Source: Mycolicibacterium grossiae
GTDB taxonomy: Bacteria > Actinomycetota > Actinomycetes > Mycobacteriales > Mycobacteriaceae
NCBI RefSeq assembly: GCF_008329645.1
Contig: NZ_CP043474.1
Span: forward strand, 558,001 to 622,000
Direction: 5' to 3'
DNA: 64,000 bases
Each line of letters begins with the position of its first letter. Positions within the stretch are counted from its first letter, which is position 1. The notes under the pieces were generated by a model. It did not search any database and was not told the DNA's origin. It saw only the letters and a program-made list of their open reading frames with translations. Shown here in pieces: positions 26,186 to 36,448 of this stretch. The position numbers were made by a program, and so were the translations under genes.

Positions 26186-26932
26186 TCAGCGCGCCGACCA
26201 GCCGCCGTCCATCGTGTACGAGGCGCCGGTGACCATGCCGGCGTCCGGACCGGCGAGCCAGCCGACGAGCGCGGCCACCTCCTCGGGTTCGACGAGCCGC
26301 TTGACCGCGCTCTCGGTGAGCAGCACCCGCATCAGCACCTCGTCCTCGCTGATGCCGTGGGTGCGTGCCTGATCGGCGATCTGCTTGGTCACCAGGGGCG
26401 TTCGCACGTACCCGGGGTTGACGCAGTTGCTGGTGACGCCGTGCGGCCCGCCCTCCAGCGCGGTCACCTTGGACAACCCCTCCAGTCCGTGCTTGGCGGT
26501 CACGTAGGCGACCTTGAACGCCGACGCCCGCAGGCCGTGGATCGAGGACACGTTGACGATGCGGCCGAACCCACCGGCCTGCATGTGCGGCAGTGCTGCC
26601 CGAATGAGCAGGAACGGCGCCTCGACCATGAGCGCCTGCATCGACCGGAACCGGGCCGGGTCGAAGTCGGGGATCGGATCGATGGTCTGCACGCCGGCGT
26701 TGTTGACCAGGACGTCGACCTCCAGCCGCAGGTCCTCGAGCGCCGCGACGTCGAGCAGGTCGACCGCCCACGCCGTGCCGCCGATCTCGTCGGCGAGGGA
26801 CCGGGCGGCCGCCTCGTCGACGTCGGCGACCGTCACCTTCGCCCCGCGGCGGGCCAATTCCCGGGCGCACGCCGCGCCGATGCCGCCGGCCCCACCCGTG
26901 ACGAGCGCGGTGCGCCCGGACAGGTCGCTCAT
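26186..26932 (-). CDS. 3-hydroxybutyrate dehydrogenase-like SDR
   Basis: The 248-residue SDR has TGGAGGIG, LVNNAG, Ser130, Tyr143 and Lys147. The stretch SIHGLRASAFKVAYVTAKHG and NCVNPGYVRTPLVTKQI are typical of D-3-hydroxybutyrate dehydrogenases, which interconvert 3-hydroxybutyrate and acetoacetate with NAD. The ATG overlaps the upstream MFS gene by 4 nt, so uptake and oxidation of one substrate are probably linked. Other SDR substrates cannot be excluded. Confidence 0.8.
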   Translation of the reverse strand: MSDLSGRTALVTGGAGGIGAACARELARRGAKVTVADVDEAAARSLADEIGGTAWAVDLLDVAALEDLRLEVDVLVNNAGVQTIDPIPDFDPARFRSMQALMVEAPFLLIRAALPHMQAGGFGRIVNVSSIHGLRASAFKVAYVTAKHGLEGLSKVTALEGGPHGVTSNCVNPGYVRTPLVTKQIADQARTHGISEDEVLMRVLLTESAVKRLVEPEEVAALVGWLAGPDAGMVTGASYTMDGGWSAR

Positions 26933-28281
26933 CGCACCGCCGCCCCGCCGCGCTCGGCGGCGAGTTCCTCGGTGTCGACGGCGTCCAGCGACGCGAGGTC
27001 CAGACCGCTGGTCTCGCGGGCGACCACCACGGCGAGCAGCGTGACGACGCAGGCGATCGCCAAGTAGATGGAGATGGACACCGACGTGTCGTAGACCTCC
27101 AGCAGCTTCACCGCGATGATCGGCGCCAGCGAACCGGCGACGATCGAGGTCACCTGATAACCCAGCGACACACCGGAATACCGCATCCGGGTCGGGAACA
27201 TCTCGGCCATGAGCGCCGGCTGCGGGGCGTACATGACGGCGTGGATCACCAGGCCCAGCGTGATGGCGCCGGTGACCAGGGCGTAGTTGCCGCTGTCCAT
27301 CATCGGAAAGGCGAAGAAGCCCCAGCACGCCCCGGCGACCGCGCCGACGGCGTAGACGGGCCTGCGGCCGAAGCGGTCGGAGAGCCCGCCGACGAGCGGA
27401 ATGACGCAGAAGTGCACGGCGTGCGCCACCAGCAGGTACCAGAGGATCGAGCTGGTGTCCGCCCCGACCTGCACCTTCAGATAGGTGATGGAGAACGTGA
27501 CGACCAGGTAGTACATGATGTTCTCGCCGAAGCGCAGACCCATCGCAGTGAACACGCCCCGCGGGTAGCGCTTGAGCACCTCGACGACCGACAGCGAGCC
27601 GGCCTTCATCCGCTCGGCCTCCTGCTGCGCCTCGACGAAGATCGGCGCGTCGGTGACCTTGGTGCGGATGTAGTACCCGACGAGGACCACCACTGCCGAC
27701 AACCAGAACGCCACCCGCCAGCCCCAGGACAGGAACGCCGCGTCGGACAGCGTGGCGGTGAGGACCAGCAGGACGACGGTGGCGAGCATGTTGCCGGCGG
27801 GCACCCCGGCCTGCGGCCAGCTGGCCCAGAAGCCGCGGCTGCGGTTGGGGCTGTGCTCGGCGACGAGCAGCACCGCACCGCCCCATTCGCCGCCGACCGC
27901 GAAGCCCTGCAGGAAGCGCAGCACCACCAGCAGGGTCGGCGCCCAGTACCCGATCTGGCCGAAGGTCGGCAGGCAGCCCATGAGGAACGTCGAGATGCCG
28001 ACGAGGATCAGCGAGAACTGCAGCAGCTTCTTGCGGCCGTACTTGTCGCCGAAGTGACCGAACACGACGCCGCCCAGCGGGCGGGCGGCGAACCCGACCG
28101 CATAGGTGATGAAGGCCGCGAGGATGCCGTCGAGTTCGGAGCCGGTCTGGGCGAAGAAGACCTTGCTGAACACCAGCGTCGCCGCGGTGCCGTAGAGGAA
28201 GAACTCGTACCACTCGACGACGGTGCCCGCCATCGAGGCGGCCACCACCCGCTTCAGACCCGTCGACAACGGCGCGCTCAT
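26929..28281 (-). CDS. MFS transporter, metabolite:H+ symporter type
   Basis: The 450-residue product has about 12 membrane segments and MHS-family marks: VVEWYEFFLYGTAATLVF at the start, GHFGDKYGRKKLL between helices 2 and 3, and GFAVGGEWGGAVLLVAEHSP. This family carries carboxylates such as shikimate, proline/betaine, citrate or alpha-ketoglutarate. With the 3-hydroxybutyrate dehydrogenase-like partner, a hydroxy- or ketoacid is the likely cargo. GAGGAGGGC lies upstream of the ATG at 28281; upstream in-frame codons cross the operator region and are not needed. Confidence 0.85.
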   Translation of the reverse strand: MSAPLSTGLKRVVAASMAGTVVEWYEFFLYGTAATLVFSKVFFAQTGSELDGILAAFITYAVGFAARPLGGVVFGHFGDKYGRKKLLQFSLILVGISTFLMGCLPTFGQIGYWAPTLLVVLRFLQGFAVGGEWGGAVLLVAEHSPNRSRGFWASWPQAGVPAGNMLATVVLLVLTATLSDAAFLSWGWRVAFWLSAVVVLVGYYIRTKVTDAPIFVEAQQEAERMKAGSLSVVEVLKRYPRGVFTAMGLRFGENIMYYLVVTFSITYLKVQVGADTSSILWYLLVAHAVHFCVIPLVGGLSDRFGRRPVYAVGAVAGACWGFFAFPMMDSGNYALVTGAITLGLVIHAVMYAPQPALMAEMFPTRMRYSGVSLGYQVTSIVAGSLAPIIAVKLLEVYDTSVSISIYLAIACVVTLLAVVVARETSGLDLASLDAVDTEELAAERGGAAVR

Positions 28282-28322
28282 CGCCTGCCCTCCTCGTCTC
28301 GGTGTGACCCGGCACACATCGT

Positions 28323-28344
28323 GGTCTGAGTATTCCTGCAGACC
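28323..28344. promoter_or_regulatory. Inverted repeat in the MFS/LysR divergent promoter, site 1
   Basis: GGTCTG and CAGACC are separated by 10 bp. The half sites share TCTG/CAGA with a second repeat at 28380-28395. The position between a LysR gene and its divergent target operon suggests a LysR regulator binding site. This is inferred from symmetry and context. Confidence 0.55.
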
Positions 28345-28379
28345 GACGTCGGCCGCAATGGACGTCCGCGCACCCGGCA

Positions 28380-28395
28380 TCTGCGAAACTGCAGA
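28380..28395. promoter_or_regulatory. Inverted repeat in the MFS/LysR divergent promoter, site 2
   Basis: TCTGC and GCAGA are separated by 6 bp and end just before the LysR GTG start at 28397. Occupancy would be expected to repress the regulator's own gene. It shares its half-site core with site 1. Confidence 0.5.
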
Positions 28396-28396
28396 C

Positions 28397-29332
28397 GTGT
28401 CCCGGCCCGCCCCCAAGCCGAGCGCCGACGACCTGCTCGTGCTGCTGGCCGTCGGGCGCTCGGGCCGCTTCGTCTCGGCCGCTGACGAACTGGGCCGCAA
28501 TCACACCACCGTCTCGCGCCGGATCGCCGCGCTGGAGGAGGCACTCGGCGGTCGTCTGCTGGTCCGCGTGGCCGGAGGTTGGGAACTCACCGAGCTGGGC
28601 CGCGACGCACTGGCCGCCGCGGAGGGCGTCGAGGCGGCGGTGCGGAGCCTGGCGGCCGGAACCGACGGCGACCGCGCGCTGAACGGCGTCGTCCGCATCT
28701 CGGCGACCGACGGCTTCTCCGCCTACGTCGCCGCACCCGCCGCCGCCGACGTCCGACGTCGCCACCCGGGCGTGGCGGTGGAGCTGGTCGCCACGACGCG
28801 CCGCGCCACTCAGCAGCGCTCCGGCGTCGACGTCGAGGTGGTGGTGGGCGAACCGCAGGTGCACCGGGCACAGGCCCGGGCGCTGGGCGACTACTGCCTC
28901 GGGCTGTACGCGTCGCGCGAGTACCTGCGCCGGCACGGCGAACCCGCCACGCGCGCGGCGCTGGCCGGACATCCGCTGGTCTACTTCATCGACTCCATGC
29001 TGCAGGTCGACGACCTGGACCTCGCCCGCGAGGTGGCACCCGGCATGCGCGAATCCGTCACCTCCACCAACGTCTTCGTCCACGTCGAGGCGACCCGCGC
29101 CGCAGCAGGCATCGGCCTGCTGCCCTGCTTCATGGCCGACCGCCACGACGACCTCGTCCGGATACTTGGCGGCGGTCCGGACGGTGTCACGCTGCGCCTC
29201 ACCTACTGGCTGGTGACCCGCACCGAGACGCTGCGCCGACCGGAGGTCGCTGCCGTGGTCGAGGCGATCGACCGCCGGATGAGCGACCTGCGCGACGTGC
29301 TGCTCGGGACGGCGCGTCAGCCTTCCGTCTGA
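28397..29332 (+). CDS. LysR-family transcriptional regulator
   Basis: The 311-residue product has an N-terminal winged helix (LLVLLAVGRSGRFVSAADEL, GRNHTTVSRRIAALEEALGG) and a LysR substrate-binding domain. The GTG at 28397 gives the N-terminus VSRPAPKPSADDLLVL; an ATG further upstream would cross inverted repeat 2. It is divergent from the MFS/dehydrogenase operon and probably controls it in response to the transported acid. The inducer cannot be told from the sequence. Confidence 0.82.
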   Translation: MSRPAPKPSADDLLVLLAVGRSGRFVSAADELGRNHTTVSRRIAALEEALGGRLLVRVAGGWELTELGRDALAAAEGVEAAVRSLAAGTDGDRALNGVVRISATDGFSAYVAAPAAADVRRRHPGVAVELVATTRRATQQRSGVDVEVVVGEPQVHRAQARALGDYCLGLYASREYLRRHGEPATRAALAGHPLVYFIDSMLQVDDLDLAREVAPGMRESVTSTNVFVHVEATRAAAGIGLLPCFMADRHDDLVRILGGGPDGVTLRLTYWLVTRTETLRRPEVAAVVEAIDRRMSDLRDVLLGTARQPSV

Positions 29333-29365
29333 TTCCCTGCCCTGACGGCGGGGTAGCCGCACGGC

Positions 29366-30142
29366 GTGCACGCGACCACCACCGGAACCGGCAAGCCACT
29401 GCTCCTCGTCCACGGCATCTCGAACCTGCACAACTGGGACCTCGTCGTCCCTCCGCTGGCCCAGCACCGGGCGGTGTACGCCGTCGACCTTCCCGGATTC
29501 GGCGAGAGCGCACCGCTCGATCACGAGGTGACGATCGCGACGCTCACCGACGCCGTCGAGCGCTTCATCGCCGAGCACGGCCTCGGCGACGTCGACGTCG
29601 TCGGCAGTTCCATGGGGGCGCGCATGGCGCTCGAGATGGCGCGTCGCGGCCACCGCGGCACCGTCGTCGCCCTCGACCCCGGCGGCTTCTGGACCGACAC
29701 CGAGTTGCGAATCTTCGCCGCGACGGTGCGGCCGTCGATCGCGCTCGTCCGGCGCATCGGCCCCCTGCTGCCCGCGCTGAGCCGCAGCCGCATCGGCCGC
29801 ACCGCGCTGCTGCTGCAGTTCTCCGCCGCGCCGTGGCGGCTGCCACCGGCACTGGTCCTCGGCGAACTCCGCAACTTCGACCGCTCGCCGAGCCTCGACG
29901 ACGCGCTCGACGCCCTGGTGCACGGCCCGAAACAGCAGGGGCCGCCCGATGGTTCGACGCCGGGTCGCGTCGTGATCGGCTGGGGCCGCAACGACCGGGT
30001 CACCGCGCCGGCGCAGGCCGAACGCGCCGCGGCGGCGTTTCCCGACGCCCGGCTGCACTGGTTCGACCGGTGTGGCCACTTCCCGCACTGGGATCAGCCG
30101 GACGACACCGTCCGGCTGATCCTCGACGCGACGGCCGGGTAG
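29366..30142 (+). CDS. Alpha/beta hydrolase
   Basis: The 258-residue product has LLLVHGISNLHNWDLV, the nucleophile elbow VVGSSMGARMALEMA, and a late acid/histidine pair in GWGRNDRVTAPAQAE and DRCGHFPHWDQP. The catalytic triad appears complete. The substrate is unknown. It begins 33 nt after the LysR gene at GTG 29366. It is followed by a second, broken hydrolase. Confidence 0.78.
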   Translation: MHATTTGTGKPLLLVHGISNLHNWDLVVPPLAQHRAVYAVDLPGFGESAPLDHEVTIATLTDAVERFIAEHGLGDVDVVGSSMGARMALEMARRGHRGTVVALDPGGFWTDTELRIFAATVRPSIALVRRIGPLLPALSRSRIGRTALLLQFSAAPWRLPPALVLGELRNFDRSPSLDDALDALVHGPKQQGPPDGSTPGRVVIGWGRNDRVTAPAQAERAAAAFPDARLHWFDRCGHFPHWDQPDDTVRLILDATAG

Positions 30143-30197
30143 ACGAGCCACCGGCTGGCGCGAGACGGATCGGCCCGCGTGTCCTAACGTCGAACCC

Positions 30198-30978
30198 ATG
30201 CCGTTCCTCGACACCGACGACGCCCTCGGCGGCCGCGCCTACTACCGGCACTGGGCCGCCGAGGATCCCCGATCAGCCGTGGTCTTCCTGCACGGCTTCG
30301 GCGAGCACACCGGCGTCTACCACCGCTACGCCTTCGCCTTGAACGCCCGTGGCATCGACGTATGGGCCGTCGACCAACTGGGACACGGACTCTCACCCGG
30401 CGAGCGCGGCGACGTGGGGTCGATCGAGGCCTCGTCGACACTCGCCGACGCGCTGACCGACGTCGTCGCCGAGGCCCGACCCGGCCTCCCACTCGTCGCC
30501 GCCGGACACTCGTTCGGCGCAGTCGTCACGCTGTTCCGCGTCCTCGCCACACCGGACCGCTACCGCGCTGCGGTGATCTCGGGCGCGCCGCTGGCCCCGG
30601 TCGCGGAGCTGCTCGACGCGGACAGCTCGTTCGGGCTCGATCCCGGCTGGCTGTCGGCCGACCCGTTCTACCTCGACGCCTTGGAGAACGACCCACTGGC
30701 CTTCGTCGACGCCGACGGCGCGACGCTGACCCGCGAACTCGACCGGGCGTGGGACCGCTTCGGCGCCGAACTCCCGACCCTGGCCGTGCCCACTCGCGGT
30801 GCACGGCACCGACGACCCCATCGCCGACGTCGGGGCGGTACGCGCCTACGCCGAGCAGATCGAACCGCTGTCGCTCGTCGAGATCGACGGCGGCCGGCAC
30901 GACGTGCTCAACGACGTCAACCACCGCACGGTGGCTGCGGCGGTCGCCGACTTCGTCGACGAGCACACCGGGGCGTGA
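30198..30978 (+). pseudogene. Monoacylglycerol lipase-like alpha/beta hydrolase, frameshifted
   Basis: From ATG 30198 the frame encodes a lysophospholipase/monoacylglycerol lipase-like protein with FLHGFGEHTGVYHRYAFAL, VDQLGHGLSPG and GHSFGAVVTLFR. After LPTLAVPT (about 30792) this frame turns into arginine-rich noise. The family C-terminus LAVHGTDDPIADVGAVRAYA, then GRHDVLNDVNH, continues in another frame and ends at a TGA at 30978, two bases short of a normal join. One small indel therefore splits the gene; it could be real decay or a sequencing error. A TAACGT box lies 7 nt before the ATG. Confidence 0.75.
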
Positions 30979-31575
30979 CTACAGCCAGGTGTCGGCGGTC
31001 GTCGTGGTGAGGAACGCCTCGAGATCGTCCCGCCACTGCGCGGGCGTGTTCTTGTCGGGTTCGATGCCGGTGTACTCGCCGCGGTAGAACAGCAGCGGCC
31101 GGGGCTTCAGTTTCGGCACCTCCGAGAGCGAGTGCACCGCACCGAAGACCACGAAGTGATCGCCGCCGTCGTGCACCGAGGCCACCGTGCAGTCGATGTG
31201 GGCCAGCGTGTCGGCGATGATCGGCGAGCCCAGGGGCGATGTACGCCAGTCGATGCCGGCGAACTTGTCGGGCTCGCGCGACCCGAAGCGGGCGGAGACG
31301 TGCTGCTGCTTCTCGTGCAGCACGTTCACGCAGAACCTGCCGCTCGCCTCGATGGCCTGCCACGACCGCGATTGCTTGGTCGGGCAGAACAGCACCAGCG
31401 GCGGATCGAGCGACAGCGCCGCGAACGACTGGCACGCGAAGCCGACCGGCACGACACCCGAGGCATCCTCGGACGTCGTGGTGATGATGGTGATGCCCGT
31501 GCAGAACTGACCGAGCACGTGGCGGAACGTCCGCGGGTCGATGGTGCCCTCGGCGGTCGGCTGCGGATCGGCCAC
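30979..31575 (-). CDS. hsaB: HsaB, flavin reductase for HsaA
   Basis: HsaB supplies reduced flavin to the HsaA monooxygenase in opening of the sterol A ring. The 198-residue product has the flavin reductase-like FMN-binding fold with FRHVLGQFCTGITIITTTSE, GFACQSFAALSLDPPLVLFC and HIDCTVASVHDGGDHFVVFG. GTG at 31575 is 5 nt from the hsaC stop. It ends the operon hsaA-hsaD-hsaC-hsaB. The nat gene that follows in M. tuberculosis is absent; the broken hydrolase ends directly beside the hsaB stop. Confidence 0.92.
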   Translation of the reverse strand: MADPQPTAEGTIDPRTFRHVLGQFCTGITIITTTSEDASGVVPVGFACQSFAALSLDPPLVLFCPTKQSRSWQAIEASGRFCVNVLHEKQQHVSARFGSREPDKFAGIDWRTSPLGSPIIADTLAHIDCTVASVHDGGDHFVVFGAVHSLSEVPKLKPRPLLFYRGEYTGIEPDKNTPAQWRDDLEAFLTTTTADTWL

Positions 31576-31580
31576 GGTCG

Positions 31581-34603
<3,023 letters not shown>

Positions 34604-34650
34604 TGCATGCCTCCAGTGGGTGCGGGCCCGTGCTCGATGTAGTCCGAGAT

Positions 34651-34664
34651 TAGAACACGTTACG
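34651..34664. promoter_or_regulatory. KstR operator upstream of hsaA (one mismatch)
   Basis: TAGAACACGTTACG fits the KstR motif except for the last base (G instead of A). Read toward hsaA, its left arm supplies the start of a TAATCT -10 box, the arrangement seen at fadA5. It should repress hsaADCB. Confidence 0.8.
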
Positions 34665-34718
34665 ATTCGTGTCGAGTAAGGCATTCCTACGGTCGCTGGA
34701 CCTGCGGAAGTCCGTTTT

Positions 34719-34732
34719 TGTAACATGTTCTA
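34719..34732. promoter_or_regulatory. KstR operator upstream of kshB
   Basis: TGTAACATGTTCTA matches the KstR motif perfectly. Its final TA also starts a TAGTTC -10-like box (34731-34736). That places the transcript start near 34743, about 28 nt before the kshB GTG with its GGAGG. Confidence 0.87.
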
Positions 34733-34770
34733 GTTCCGTCCGCTCCGGCGGGACGCGAAGGAGGCGCAGC

Positions 34771-35832
34771 GTGACCGACGACGCGCTCGGCAGCCACGTG
34801 CTGGAACTCGAGCTGGCCGAGGTGATCGAGGAGACCGCCGACGCGCGTTCACTGGTCTTCAAGGTGCCCGACGGCCACGACGTGCCCGCCGAACGACTGC
34901 GCTACCAACCCGGCCAATTCCTCACCCTGCGCGTGCCCAGCGACCGGACCGGCTCGGTGGCGCGGTGCTACTCGCTGTGCACCTCGCCGCACACCGACTC
35001 GGCGCTCGCGGTCACGGTCAAGCGCACCGACGGTGGATACGCCTCGCACTGGCTGTGCGACAACGCCGAGGCCGGCATGCGCATCCACGTCCTGGCGCCG
35101 TCGGGCACGTTCGTGCCGCGCACGCTGGACGCCGACTTCCTGCTGCTCGCCGCCGGCAGCGGCATCACCCCGATGATGGCGATCGCCAAGTCGGCGCTCG
35201 CCGAGGGCAGCGGCCGCGTGGTGCTCGTCTACGCCAACCGCGACGAGACCTCGGTGATCTTCGCCGGTGCGCTGCGCGACCTCGCGGCCAAGCACCCGGA
35301 CCGCCTGACGGTGGTGCACTGGCTCGAGTCGGTGCAGGGTCTCCCGTCGGTCGCCGCGCTCGGCGGGCTCATCGCGCCCTTCACCGCCCACGACGCCTTC
35401 GTCTGCGGGCCGGGTCCGTTCATGGCCGCCGCCGAGGAGGCGCTCAAGGCCGCGGGCACGGCACCCGAGCGCATCCACGTCGAGGTGTTCAAGTCCCTCG
35501 ACTCCGACCCGTTCGCCGCCGTGACCATCGCCGAGGACGACGACTCCGACCGGGGACCCGCGACCGCCGTCGTCACCCTGGACGGCGAGACGCACGAGGT
35601 GCGCTGGCCGCGCAGCGCGACGTTGCTCGACGTTCTGCTCGACAAGGGTCTCGACGCACCCTTCTCCTGCCGCGAGGGCCACTGCGGCGCCTGCGCCGTG
35701 CTGATGAAGACCGGCGAGGTCGACATGGCGGTCAACGACGTGCTGGAACCGGCCGACCTCGAGGAGGGACTCATCCTCGGTTGCCAGGCCACCCCGCGGT
35801 CGGATTCGGTCGAAGTCACCTATGACGAGTGA
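34771..35832 (+). CDS. kshB: KshB, reductase of 3-ketosteroid 9-alpha-hydroxylase
   Basis: KshB passes electrons from NADH to the Rieske oxygenase KshA (outside this window). The 353-residue product has a FAD domain (RCYSLCTSPHTD), an NAD domain (AAGSGITPMMAIAK, FVCGPGPFM) and a C-terminal plant-type 2Fe-2S domain with Cys300, Cys305, Cys308 and Cys338. GTG at 34771 is chosen because GAAGGAGG precedes it; a longer in-frame reading from 34669 would run through the operator. Confidence 0.94.
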   Translation: MTDDALGSHVLELELAEVIEETADARSLVFKVPDGHDVPAERLRYQPGQFLTLRVPSDRTGSVARCYSLCTSPHTDSALAVTVKRTDGGYASHWLCDNAEAGMRIHVLAPSGTFVPRTLDADFLLLAAGSGITPMMAIAKSALAEGSGRVVLVYANRDETSVIFAGALRDLAAKHPDRLTVVHWLESVQGLPSVAALGGLIAPFTAHDAFVCGPGPFMAAAEEALKAAGTAPERIHVEVFKSLDSDPFAAVTIAEDDDSDRGPATAVVTLDGETHEVRWPRSATLLDVLLDKGLDAPFSCREGHCGACAVLMKTGEVDMAVNDVLEPADLEEGLILGCQATPRSDSVEVTYDE

Positions 35833-35881
35833 GCGCCGGGCTACCGTGGGCCCGACCGGCACGGCGGTGAGGAGCACGAGC

Positions 35882-36424
35882 ATGAGACGGACGGCCACCT
35901 TCGCCGCCGCCCTCCTGACGATCTGGCTGACGCTCGCCATGGTCACGCCGACGGCGACGTCGTCGGCGGCGCAGGACACCGCGACGTCGTCGATCCCCGT
36001 CGACCCCGCCGTCACGCTCGAGATGCACGCGACGGCCAATTGCGTTCTGGCCGACCGGCAGTGCTACTTCACCACCACCGCGAACCTGCGTGGACCGGAC
36101 GGCCCGATCCCGTTCCCCGGCGACTTCTACGGCAGGCAGAGCACCACCGTGCGCTCCATGGACCGCATGGTCTACATGGACTCCGACTTCAACGCGCCCA
36201 ACACCCGCATGTTCAAGTCGATCACCGACACCGAGTACGCGACGGTGTACTTCGGCAGCGGTCCGCCGGAGAAGTTCACGCTGAACGGCAACAGCCGCAC
36301 CGTCGACTGGGCGACCGGCCAGCCGAAGACCGACGCCGACTACATCGTGTGCGCGCACATCCAGGCCGTGTACGCCGGCGTGAACCTCACGACGCCGGAC
36401 GCCTGCGCGCAGACCCGGTACTGA
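35882..36424 (+). CDS. Secreted conserved protein, Rv3572 type
   Basis: The 180-residue product begins with a signal peptide (MRRTATFAAALLTIWLTLAM, cleavage probably near SSAAQD). The mature part has four cysteines, including NCVLADRQCYFTTTANLRGP and IVCAHIQAVYAG, which may form two disulfides. Its position between kshB and fadE34 matches Rv3572, a protein of unknown function. GAGGAG lies 8 nt before the ATG at 35882. It probably shares the KstR-controlled kshB transcript (49-nt gap). Confidence 0.8.
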   Translation: MRRTATFAAALLTIWLTLAMVTPTATSSAAQDTATSSIPVDPAVTLEMHATANCVLADRQCYFTTTANLRGPDGPIPFPGDFYGRQSTTVRSMDRMVYMDSDFNAPNTRMFKSITDTEYATVYFGSGPPEKFTLNGNSRTVDWATGQPKTDADYIVCAHIQAVYAGVNLTTPDACAQTRY

Positions 36425-36448
36425 CCGCGCAGGCGGTACCCGGGCCGG

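Noticed and set aside
26186..30214. A 1342-residue minus-strand open frame
   Set aside because: Only the part 26186-26932 is a real protein (the SDR). The rest is the arginine-rich shadow of the MFS, LysR and hydrolase genes, which have clear family motifs in other frames.
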